From positions 18,929 to 43,805 of the forward strand of contig NWUY0300064931.1 of assembly GCA_004151065.3 (NCBI GenBank): a DNA stretch of 24,877 nucleotides, in the 5' to 3' direction. Under the pieces are notes generated by a model. That model worked only from the letters and a program-made list of their open reading frames with translations, had not been told where the DNA came from and did not search any database. The DNA is from Larix sibirica (taxonomy: Eukaryota > Streptophyta > Pinopsida > Pinales > Pinaceae). Shown here piece after piece: positions 9,563 to 19,099 of the stretch. Made by a program: the position numbers and the translations under genes. Within the stretch, counting starts at the first letter, position 1; every line of letters begins with the position of its first letter.

Positions 9563-10828
9563 ACTATGGTGAAGTTGTAATTCCATAGTGTATTTGTATT
9601 GTTGGAAAATTAATATATCATAAGTAAGAATGTTGCCTCTTATTTGGTTACTTTCCGATATAAAATTTTGTGTACATTAAGTTTTTAAAAGAAAATTTTA
9701 ATTCCTTCAAGGTAGAGAAAACTTAAGTTGGTTGAACTTGGATGGCCAATCTAATGATTCCTTGAAAGGGTTTATGCCATCCATTACAGTGGTTATGTTC
9801 TTGTAATTATTCTCGAGTTTAAAATAACTGCATGAGATGAATTCTAGGATAACATGTCTATTTCATAATGATATCCATGTTTGGGTTGATGTCCATGTTG
9901 GATGACTAGGTCAAATCCACCTTCATGAAAATAAATCTCAATGAAGGGATTTAGCAAAATTATTCATTAACATTGTCTTGTACGACAAGATATAGGTGTT
10001 GGAAATGCATGTGCTATCTAGTAATTGGGATCTATATTCTTAGTCAGAAGTTGTGTCTAGTTAGAACAATTCTTCTATACCTATAGAATCTCAAAGTGAG
10101 TTTTTATTGTTTCCATGTGTTGATTAACAAATATTTATTTCTCATTATGGAGAAGCAAACATAGTATTGGGTGTTGACTTTGTGCTTGACACCAAGGTTT
10201 TATTTGGAAAGTCTCTTCTAAATGAAAAAAACTCTGGTATCAACTAATGGTATGGATTGCTGAAAATTTGCATGATTTAGCAGCCATTAAGTCCCCGATA
10301 AAAGGCTGTATAAGACATCTAGCTAATCTCTTCAAATAGACTTTAGTTCTAGAAACAAACAATGAAGGAAATGGCATTATCTTAAAAAAATATTGAAATA
10401 TGGTTATTTATTGAGAACTAAGTGTAATTGATGAATTCTTGTCAATGAAAATATTAATGCAGGAAGGTCGATGAACATCAATGAAGTGCTTGAATTCAAT
10501 TGAATTTTTTTCCTAATTTTTTTTCCAGGTCTAGATGGTCTGGTTGTTGTTCACAATGTTTTTCCTAAGGAAAATATTTATGAAAAAGCTAAGAAATGAG
10601 TTATTGGAATTTCAAGAATTAGAGTTATGAAACACATGAAAGGAAGAAGCCATAAGCATGTTGTAATTTGATATAATTATTGTACTTTCTTTTAATTATA
10701 TAACTGTTAAGTGGTGTAGAATCAAAATCAAATCATCTACAAGCCTAAACAAGTGTATCAACTAGACGTAGGAAGATACCAAGAAATGTTTTGGGCATGA
10801 GGAAAAGAAGGGAGTATTCTTACCCTCA

Positions 10829-10860
10829 CCTCAATTAATATACTTACAAGTATTTATGCT

Positions 10861-10905
<45 letters not shown>

Positions 10906-10995
10906 CTCAATTAATATACTTACAACTATTTATGCTTATATATAGACACACACACACACACACATACACACTGTGTGTGTGTGTGTGTGTGTGTG
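10829..10995. repeat. Compound microsatellite with 76-bp duplication and inverted (AC)n/(TG)n
   Basis: CCTCAATTAATATACTTACA followed by about 15 bases and an (AC)n run occurs twice, at 10829 and 10905. The first run is 20 AC units (10864-10903). The second run, from 10946 with one T interruption at 10965, meets a (TG)12 run at 10972-10995. The AC/TG junction is self-complementary and could fold as a hairpin of about 24 bp. Confidence 0.92.
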
Positions 10996-11730
10996 CATAA
11001 TTACTGGACCTCTTCCTTGGAAGGACACCTCAGTTGCAACCTTTATGTTGGCATTGATTACACCTAAGAAAGAATGGCTGCATTCTTGTTGTTGTGTCTA
11101 GGTGGAAACGAAGGAAATCATGTAATAAAACAAGTGTCGACAAGTAGGTTGGGGCAAATAAGGGTGTTTCTAGTTTCATTATAATATATGGAGATAAATA
11201 TACATAAGAAATGATATCACTTTAAACCCCCATTTCATTAAGTCATGACAGATTTTGTAGAATGTAGACTAAACATTTCCCAAATTAGCCTTTCTAAATA
11301 CTAAAAATAGTGCTTCTAAAGTGTAATTTTTTATTCAATGGATGTTGGAATTTAGAAAAAATAATAATAATTTTGAGATTTAGAAAACCCATTTTTTTAT
11401 TTTTTTGCAAATGAATCTAGACTTGAATTAGTCTGTATTTAATTAAATGGGGGCTTTTGTTCAAATTGAAAATTACCTAGTGATCACGTTATTGTTAAAC
11501 ATTTTCTAGTTGTTGTTTATTAAGTAGGTGGGAATACATAAAAATAATCAAGTGCTCATGTGAGCGCCATTAAAAGGATGAAAGTGAAGGAAGGAGGAAT
11601 TAATGGCTGTAAAAAAATGATATTAAATGCAAAAAAGTAAAAAGGGAAAAAAACTAGGATTACTATGATGATTGGATTCACACTAACTTGATCGCCATAT
11701 GGTACATTTTACTGTTGTGAAACCCTAAGC

Positions 11731-11902
11731 TAAGGTAGATTGTTCCTAAGAGAAGGACTCATTTTAGATGGGTTAAGGTAGAATGTTCCCAAGGGAATTC
11801 CTTAGACTAAATGAGCTAAGGTATATTTTTCCCAAGGGAATGCCTTAGTTTAGACAAGCTAAGGTAGATTGTACACAAGGGAATGTATTAGTTTAAAAGG
11901 AG
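11731..11902. repeat. Minisatellite, four 43-bp units
   Basis: Units start at 11731, 11774, 11817 and 11860, each exactly 43 bases and each beginning TAAGGTA. The common core is TTCCCAAGGGAATGCCTTAG. The first and last units are the most diverged. It lies in the element B leader and is non-coding. Confidence 0.88.
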
Positions 11903-12480
11903 GTTCCAAATAAACAAATGGAAAAATACCAATTGTATCCAAGTGTATTAGAGAGGAATCAATATGACTAAAATCCTCTCGACTAAAGATGAATACGAAT
12001 AGTAAAAGACAAGGGAGAGAAAGAGCAATGGCTATGGAACTCCTAACCGAGACAAAGATTAAGGGGAATAATTCCTTACCCCTAATTTCTCTTTATTAAG
12101 ATGTTGCATTTTCCTAGAAAGAGGAAGTTGTTTGAATGCATGGTTGAAGTATACAAATGTTGTGCTTGTTTCACATAAAATAATTAGATCATCCTTAAAT
12201 AATTTTCTTCTCTAAGGGAATAAGATGATTGGAGATATTTTGCATTAATAGGCCTAGGAAAGAATGATATGCATAAGGGCATCCTAAGTAAGCAATAATA
12301 TAGTTGATTATTTAACAATTATGATAATGTGAAAATTTGTATATTTATATATATGAAGGTGTTGGCCTAATGAATTGGTGGTTCTTGATTACACAAAGAA
12401 ATATTCATCTTCAAAAGTGATGCTACTATATCTTATTGGTTAAAGAAGAGTGGAACAAGCTCCTGTGTAACCTCAGTAGA

Positions 12481-12937
12481 ACAAGAGTCGTTGAGGGTTG
12501 TGATGTTGTAAATACCAAAGAAGGATAGGATGACGGTTGAACAAACATTTTTTCACCTTCCTAAATAAATGCTTCGAACCATGAGAAATATACAATAAAA
12601 TATTGGAGAAATGATGAAGATTTAGATGAAACATAATGAAATAAATATCTAGGTATTGCAAAAATTGGTCCATTTTTCAAATGAGGTAAAGGATTTCCTA
12701 GTAGCCATAACCAATGAAAAATATAGAGAGCCTCAAAGAAAACATCTTCCTGGTCAAGCAAATGGAAAACTCCATAGGATCGAGCAATCGAAATCTAGAA
12801 TGCAAATATCCAAAATGTGGGAAAGAAAGCAAAGGCAACCATTTATTGTTGGGGATGTGGAGGTACTCATTACCTTAATAAATTCTCAAAAGGGGGTAAG
12901 TAGAAAGCTAACCCACATAATATTCCAGAAACCATGA
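12481..12937 (+). pseudogene. Gag remnant with CCHC-type zinc knuckle (element B)
   Basis: In one plus frame 12832-12900 reads ATIYCWGCGGTHYLNKFSK. This is a CX2CX3HX4C knuckle like the plant Gypsy form CW.CG..HY...CP, with the last Cys changed to Phe (codon at 12883-12885). The preceding basic stretch, rich in Lys, Arg and Gln (12720-12840), is typical of the region before a knuckle and is partly open in a second frame (93 codons from 12656). The two frames disagree, so at least one frameshift exists. Gag would bind and package element RNA. The capsid part upstream is not recognisable, and where gag starts is unknown. Confidence 0.65.
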
Positions 12938-13014
12938 ATGAATTGGAGGATGGAACAAAAGAAAAAAATATTGAAGCAACTAGTTTACAAGAAGAGATGA
13001 AAAGTCAAGGTTAT

Positions 13015-13125
13015 TAGGAGTAGAACAATTGGTTAGGCTAGGGTCTAATGGTCCTGGTATATCCCTAAACATACCACTTGGAAGATATGATGTAAGAATA
13101 GCACCTACATAGTTTTTGAAATTTT
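13015..13125 (+). pseudogene. Protease C-terminal remnant (element B)
   Basis: ISLNIPLGRYDVRIAPT at about 13060-13110 resembles the plant Gypsy protease block with pattern LN.LPLG.YDV.IG.DWLE. One residue is missing and the IG.DW part is degraded. No DSGA-type active site is visible between the zinc knuckle and this block, and the spacing is too short for a complete protease, so an internal deletion is likely. Confidence 0.55.
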
Positions 13126-13187
13126 TGATTTATATAAATTTTGTATAGATTCAACAAGAGTTAGAACATCGAGGATGGTGTTATTCT

Positions 13188-13201
13188 AAGGGGGAGGGGA
13201 A
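13188..13201 (+). promoter_or_regulatory. Polypurine tract of element B
   Basis: AAGGGGGAGGGGAA directly followed by TGTAATACC. An uninterrupted purine run just before a TG start is the expected primer site for plus-strand DNA synthesis and fixes the start of the right LTR. Confidence 0.85.
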
Positions 13202-14030
13202 TGTAATACCTAGTTTTGAACCCCTAATTTAATGTAATAATGAAAATATTGATGATGAATTTCCTGAAGGGTTGAGCAATTTGTATTATAAAATTTTAAT
13301 ATAAAATATAGCTAGCTCTAGGTGATGTAGACGTTGAAGAGAATAGGTGACTATGAATCCTCAAGTGAGAAAGGAAAGGGGGTTGTAGATAGATAATGGC
13401 GCTTATAACATGAACTCATCCTAAAATTGGGTGAAAAAGTACTTTTCTTATATTTTAATCCTTAATACCTTTTTATTTAGCCTTAATCATTAGTTATGTG
13501 CTAACGAGGAATTAGTGCTTGGGATGAGATATGAATCTTTTTTGGAAGACCACGTGGCTCAAAGAAGCTATGCAATTGAGTGCATGCATGAAAAAGGGAA
13601 ACATTTTTATGATTATTCCTATACTTTGATCATTCATTTAGGGAGATACAAGGGAGATGTAGGTAAGTGTGATCTATCATTTTCGAGAACCAAACTACTT
13701 GGTAAAGGTTGAGAGTTCTAGAATTAATCATTATACTTTGACTAGGAACTGATGTTGGATATTGGTTGGACATTGATTGTCCTTATCCATAATTGAGTTA
13801 CCAAAGAAATGTTGAAATTTGTATGAACCTTCCTTTGTGGAATTTGTGGCACTAGGTAATAGTGTGATTATTTCACTATTTTTCATTTTGAAAGGAAATC
13901 AAGGAAGGAATTGCATTGTTTGTGTGAAATCTAAGTCACAGTAGGATCTACTAGCTAAATATTACCTCAAAATTAATAAATTTGGCTAAGTATGCGAGAA
14001 ATAGTGTAAAAATAATTCTGGAAAACAAAT

Positions 14031-14192
14031 NNNNNNNNNNNNNNNNNNNNNNNNNNNNNNNNNNNNNNNNNNNNNNNNNNNNNNNNNNNNNNNNNNNNNN
14101 NNNNNNNNNNNNNNNNNNNNNNNNNNNNNNNNNNNNNNNNNNNNNNNNNNNNNNNNNNNNNNNNNNNNNNNNNNNNNNNNNNNNNNNNNNNN
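14031..14192. other. Assembly gap (162 N)
   Basis: A run of N, so the length may be an estimate. The short tandem repeat just after it suggests that a repeat caused the gap. All frames crossing it are meaningless. Confidence 1.
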
Positions 14193-14227
14193 AAACAAGT
14201 ACGAATTGTCCATGTGAACATTGGGTA

Positions 14228-14304
14228 GGCCAAAACATCCATGAAACGGCCAAAAACATCCATGAAAGGGCCAAAACATCCATGAAAGGGCCAAAATGTC
14301 CACA
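14228..14304. repeat. Tandem repeat, 20-21 bp, three full units and a partial one
   Basis: GGCCAAAACATCCATGAAA(C/G) repeats from 14228, 14248 and 14269, then a degraded unit from 14289. It lies 36 bases after the gap and may continue into it. Confidence 0.9.
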
Positions 14305-14704
14305 TGCATTGCATGGGCACCTAAATTCAAAGAAAAATCCTTAAAACATGAGATAAGGGAGCCTCTGATCAAGTAGTGGCAATCAATTATGGAGGTGGTA
14401 AAAAATGAGGGCGCATAACAACTAGTTTGACTAGATTTTGGCCCAGAAGTGGTGGATTGTGTCATAATTCCCCCAACTAACTTCGAACAACCTTGTATTA
14501 TCATCATTAACCTTATTTTGGACCATTTAATGATCAAATTAATGTATGAATAAGGTCCTAACGTATAATAATGTTCTAACAGTTTGACATATAACTGGTT
14601 CATGCTAATCTCTTGAATTATTGAGGAGGAACCACAATGTTTTTGTGTGGAAATGATAAGTTGAAATGTTATGAAAGAAACCAGGTAAGGATTAACCTAT
14701 TCAC

Positions 14705-14713
14705 CTATATAAT
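14705..14713 (+). promoter_or_regulatory. Possible TATA box of the element B LTR
   Basis: CTATATAAT in the plus orientation, about 1.5 kb into the LTR. It is a plausible U3 promoter site, but TATA-like words are common in such AT-rich DNA. Confidence 0.35.
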
Positions 14714-16107
14714 ATCCTTTAATAACATTGAGTGCTCTCCTGGTGTATTCATAGTATAATCTCAGTGGTGGCACCTTGCTAATAGGTTTATGCACATGGA
14801 ATCATATGGTTGGGTGGAGTGTGCCTTACACATAGCTAGTTTCTCCAATTGTTAACTACTCGTATAAGTAATTGATGCTTTGTTTCACCCTTATTGTTAT
14901 TTGTTTGAATTCATATGAATTGGAATGACTGAATGATTCTTGAAGGATATTTGAATTGTACTCATTTTTAAGATACAACTTGTGTTTTATTCATAATGAA
15001 TTCTATATTAGCCATTTTATTTCTATGTATGATTTAACCTTCTGTATAATTTAATCAGTGGAATCAATCATAAAGGATTTAAATTATTGTTGCATTGAAT
15101 TCATGTAGATTAGTATTTTGTTTTGTATCAGAATGAATCATCTTAAACATACGATTAATGAATTAATGGAATTTCTAGGGAATTGAGTTATTAATTGTGC
15201 TTTGATATGTGTGGATGCAGTTCACGTGTTTTACTTAAAATTTATATTCATATGACTAGTGTAATGATTATATCTAAAAGGAGAAATGGAATGTCTCATA
15301 TTCTTGTTGTTTATGTGTTTAGATGATGGTGACTTGTTATGGCTCAGTTGTCTTGTGTGTCATCTCTAAATTCTTGTATGAATGTATTGGTGTTTGAATA
15401 GACTATGTAATACTTATTAAAGACTTAAGGCTTGTAGGAGCACGGTCTATGTTTTCTTAAGGTGAATTGGGCATAATTGGGATTTTTTTTATAAAGTTCT
15501 TGGAGTGCTTTTGAAATCCATAGTGGTAGTTGATAAGTAATTATTCCTGCTTGAATTTTGTATAGTAGTTCATAAACATCTTTATGTATGGGTGATTATG
15601 TTGAATGCGTATGAAGATTATCAAATTGGGTGACTTTGTCAATATTAATAGTAATTTTCTATAGGTGAATAATCCCAAATGGAGTTATGCCTTGTGAATG
15701 CATGTTTTCCTATGGGAAAACCCTATTAGTAGATTTATTTGCAACTTATTTAAGTCTTGTGAACCATTCATGTATGGAACTTTCATTTACTAGTAAATTG
15801 TTGCTAAGATAACGTTTATGTATTATTCCCTTTAATTCCAAGAATGTTGGATAGATTCTGTGGCCAGAATTAGCCTTCTCAAGGCCAGCTGTGAAAGCTA
15901 AACTTAAATTTGTGAACCTTAAGTCTATTGTTAAATTCTAAAGTATTAATGGTTGGTTGCATATTACATTTATAAATAGTTTAAGATATAACTACTATAT
16001 TGAAGGTGGGTATCTGTATGATTTATTTCTTAGTTCAGTTTCCCTTAGCCTATTTTCTTTAATGAATTTGATTAATTTCAAAACGGAAAGTTGTTAAATT
16101 CTTTCCA

Positions 16108-17337
16108 TATTTATAAAAAAAAAATTAAGCATGTGTATGCTACCGTGTAACTTAGAGTCGTAGCAGGGTACATTACATGCAAAGACGGAGAACATTGTTG
16201 TGGTGCTACACATTTCCCTTGCTTCGAAGTGGAATCGAGAATGAATGGACACATATGCCACATTAAATGTAATGGGAAAGGTTAATGGAAAAATCATGTG
16301 GCCAATTGCAAATAGAGTAACCCTTTCTTGATGAGAACTCTACACCTCCAGCTTCCTAACCAAGTGTTGTTAATGCAAAAATACTAGGCTTAGAGGTTTC
16401 CAACCTTTAAGATGCATCCTAAGTATTGGTAAAGAGGGTTTGTTTGAAATTGCAGTGAAAGAGTTAGTGGAATATTAGGTTCCAAATACCTATTTTTCCT
16501 TCATATGGTGGACAAGTTAGTTTCCTGAGGTGTCAATATGAGCCAGATCACCTCATCTCTCAAATACCTTTTTACTATTTTTAAAATTTGTTACAGAAAG
16601 TGAGGTAGAAATACAAGATTCAAAGAGGATAAAACAACTATGAGGAGGACTGGTTGGTGGTTGCAATTTGAGGGAATCCTGGAAAATACTAGGATGGTTT
16701 CTTATTTCTATAGTTGACCAAGAAGTCACCTATGGATTCATCACCTTACTTGTACAATTTTGTCTTTCTCTGTCTTGTACCTCTCTTATGTTTTTCCAAA
16801 AAATCGTTCTCTCTTTATATCTCTTGTATCCTTGGTGATGCTTCTATTTATACTCATCAAAGGAGCAATTTCTGGTATATTTTGATTGTCTTTTGATTGC
16901 AGGTCTTAAGGAAGCCTTTAAATTGTTTAATTTTAGTGTCAGATATTTATGATCACTCTGAAATCTTTGTTGGAAATGCTTGTGTTTATCTTTGAGTATG
17001 TGAAGAATTCTAATCATAGATTTAAACGGGTTTTGATATGTATTATCAGTTTGATTCGTGAAATGAGATCATGGGTATAAATTGAGCATATCCAAATGTG
17101 TCTTGAGGCACTAGAAATAGATTTGGACTGGTATATTCTTTCTAAAATACCAATAAGTTTTATTTTCTTATATATAGGTGTTGGATACCTCCATACCCAT
17201 CTAGCATCTATGATATTTTGTGTCTTCTTCAATATTTTGTGATATTTTGCATCTCTCTTACATCTTATGTATCTTACATCATAATAAGCTTATATTTATT
17301 CATGTGGGATAATGTTCCCAATTAAAAAAATTTTATC
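16108..17337. other. Unassigned AT-rich sequence between element B and the LINE locus
   Basis: No family motif, LTR pair or RNA gene is visible. The longest frames (minus 16094-16297, plus 16714-16896, minus 17014-17232) show no recognisable domain and no codon pattern suggesting selection. A small TCTTACATC duplication lies near 17256-17280. This may be older intergenic DNA into which B inserted. Confidence 0.6.
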
Positions 17338-17399
17338 TAGGGTTTGAATGTACCTACTTGTTTTCAACTTGTATTATTCCTTCTTGACACAAATTATTT
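17338..17399. repeat. Left part of a 139-bp tandem repeat, split by the LINE; ends with the LINE target duplication
   Basis: GGTTTGAATGTACCTACTTG and CAACTTGTATTATTCCTTC match 21318-21363 closely. The following ACACAAATTATTT (17387-17399) matches ACACATATTATTT at 21229-21241 with one change. The array therefore continues on the far side of the LINE. Confidence 0.78.
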
Positions 17400-17403
17400 T
17401 TTT

Positions 17404-18060
17404 CACAATGAAAAAACTATACCATTAAATAGTATATGTAAATATAACATTTTCTAGACCAAGTAAAAATAGAGATAACCAAGAAACATAACCAAACTAA
17501 TATATATTGAATACATAGTACAATAGTATCCATAACATCTAGAAACAAAAGCTGTCATCAACCGAATAACAAAAAAAATCAATCACATCCATGCATAATG
17601 TCGCATGGAGAAACTTAGTAACCAATCCCCATGTATCAAAAGTAAGAAAACAAAAAGATACAGATCATTTATAATGACCATCGTATCCTACAAAACTATA
17701 CAACTATAAATGCCACATATAAATAGATATAATGTAATCAACGTCAAAGATGATGTGATATGATAAAAATGGAGGAAACCAAGACCCCCAGGAATCGTCC
17801 AAAAAAGCCTAGTTTCCATGCCCAACATTGATCCTACAAGAAGAAATCAAGTCTAGAAGTCACAAAACCACCATCAATGAGATAATTGATCCATCCCCTA
17901 ACCAAAGGAAGCTGGCCATCAGATAAGAAACCCGCTAAAAATTGAAGGGCGCTACTAATCCATATATATATATAATTAATAACAAAAAGAAATTATGAAT
18001 AAAATATCTCCAATTTATTCTCTAAAATTAACTGACAATTATCCCACAACTCTCTGAAAA
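17404..18060 (-). other. LINE 3' untranslated region
   Basis: No protein similarity beyond the RNase H end. It is AT-rich, with a TATATATATATA run near 17972, and finishes at the T-run on the left. By position it is the 3' UTR and tail. Confidence 0.6.
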
Positions 18061-18420
18061 CGAAACCATTATGTGCCATAAGTCGATGCTTAGAGATATT
18101 TTATACTTCCTAACTAAACTCCCTATATATGTGGATGAAGGAGATATCCAAAAATTCATACATCAATTTTTTCATGCTAGCCATCACTGAAGTGAGATGG
18201 AGAACCCGGATCAAGCATTTCTTAGATGCCCAATTCATAATTACTCTAAAATCCCCAGCAAGATGAATATTATCAATAAGGAGATTCCTATAAAAGTATA
18301 AAAGCATGCATAATTCCAATAGCTAACCTCTTGTTTTAGAACCCTCTCCATTATGCATCCAAAGATTGGAATGCTTAGTTCTATCAATCAACAAAATGGA
18401 TCTCGCTTCACATTTACTAG
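18061..18420 (-). pseudogene. LINE RNase H C-terminal remnant
   Basis: The minus frame 18110-18319 reads AGDFRVIMNWASKKC and, further on, FLDISFIHIYREFS. It matches the second half of plant LINE RNase H (forms EGDS..II.W and .F.HIYRE.N..AD.LSK). The following stretch ISKHRL near 18080-18095 fits the helix after it. The N-terminal part with the first catalytic Asp is not clear. The enzyme would remove element RNA from the RNA-DNA hybrid. Stops before and after make it non-functional. This is one of the few frames here longer than 60 codons that reads in the true direction of a gene. Confidence 0.75.
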
Positions 18421-18599
18421 CATCATCCTATGAGGCTCTGTCATCCATAGAAGGAGAACAACAGACATGCATAGTATTAGTTCATGGAAATTATACATCT
18501 TTGAAAAATTCCATGAAAGGAATGATCCCTTTACTTCCTATAACTACAGCAATGAACTTTAAGTCTTCAAAAATTAAATGGTTTTTCACCTTCCACAAT

Positions 18600-18900
18600 T
18601 CAAAACATATATAACAAGGGAGTTCAGTCTAGAATGGGGAAAGATTAAACCAATTTAATAGACAAGAAAATAGAGAATAACCTTCCTAGGTCACAACTAT
18701 GTTGTAATCCCTTAATACATATGACCAAGCATGCCTTAAAGGGCATGAAACAAACAAATGCATCACTTACTCTGCTTCAAAATGACACAAGTAACATATA
18801 TTGGGACCGAATTTCCCCTTTTTAAGTAAGTTATCCCATGTTAAGATGCAATGTTATAATGAGATCCAAATGAAAATTTCAATCTTTAGTGGAAATCTCC
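18600..18900 (-). pseudogene. LINE zf-RVT (zinc-binding, post-RT) remnant
   Basis: Reads WDNLLKKGKFGPNICYLC, then H.FEAE, VMHLFVSCPL and W, matching the zf-RVT pattern WDNL.KRG..GP..C.LC....E...HLF..CP....W of plant LINEs. The Cys-Cys-His-Cys ligands are all recognisable. One stop falls inside. Precise role unknown; in this family it sits between reverse transcriptase and RNase H. Confidence 0.8.
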
Positions 18901-19099
18901 ATTTCCATCTCTTGCAAAACCACCACTTGTCCTTTTCCAGGACCTCATATATTAAATATTGATATACCAATTTTGCACTTAAATCACCTCCCTGACTCTT
19001 CCATGACCATTTTAAATAATCTTCTAGCTCAGATAACTAGATGTCCCCATGTTGAATCCCAACAATATATGAGGTACACTCTTCACCCATAGTACGATA

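Larger units (their letters stand above)
8742..12480. other. Long leader of element B, no recognised coding
   Basis: Translations show no Gag, envelope, reverse-transcriptase or host-protein motif. Frames up to 99 codons (8612-8911) straddle the LTR end and are accidental. Recognisable content is a degenerate direct repeat (9217-9562), a dinucleotide block (10829-10995) and a 43-bp minisatellite (11731-11902), listed separately. Some of this may be other decayed insertions, because 3.7 kb is long for a Gypsy leader. Confidence 0.5.
7526..16107 (+). mobile_element. Element B: Ty3/Gypsy-type LTR retrotransposon lacking reverse transcriptase and integrase
   Basis: A 1.2-kb sequence at 7530-8721 is repeated at about 14913-16107. 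A primer-binding site follows the left copy by three bases, and a strong polypurine tract (13188-13201) is followed by TGTAATACC, the start of the right LTR. The right LTR is thus 2.9 kb, while the left one shows only its last 1.2 kb because element A occupies the position where the rest should continue. Between them are a 3.7-kb leader, gag zinc-knuckle and protease remnants, and then the polypurine tract with no room for pol. It is either a deleted copy or a member of a gag-only family. The protease signature (LNI.PLG.YDV) is of plant Gypsy type. Confidence 0.8.
13202..16107 (+). repeat. Element B right (3') LTR, 2.9 kb including an assembly gap
   Basis: Starts TGTAATACCTAG after the polypurine tract and ends CTTTCCA, aligned with the left LTR end. 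Only the last 1.2 kb has a partner in this window. The first 1.7 kb is assigned by the tract and by structure, not by repeat comparison. Frames in it (for example 13515-13712) match nothing known. Confidence 0.72.

Noticed and set aside
12473-12761. Two minus-strand 66-codon frames over the gag remnant
   Set aside because: Shadows opposite the plus-strand gag region; no motif.
13951-14603. Frames of 110 to 205 codons crossing the gap
   Set aside because: They contain a run of unknown residues from the N stretch and tandem-repeat residues, so their length is an artefact.
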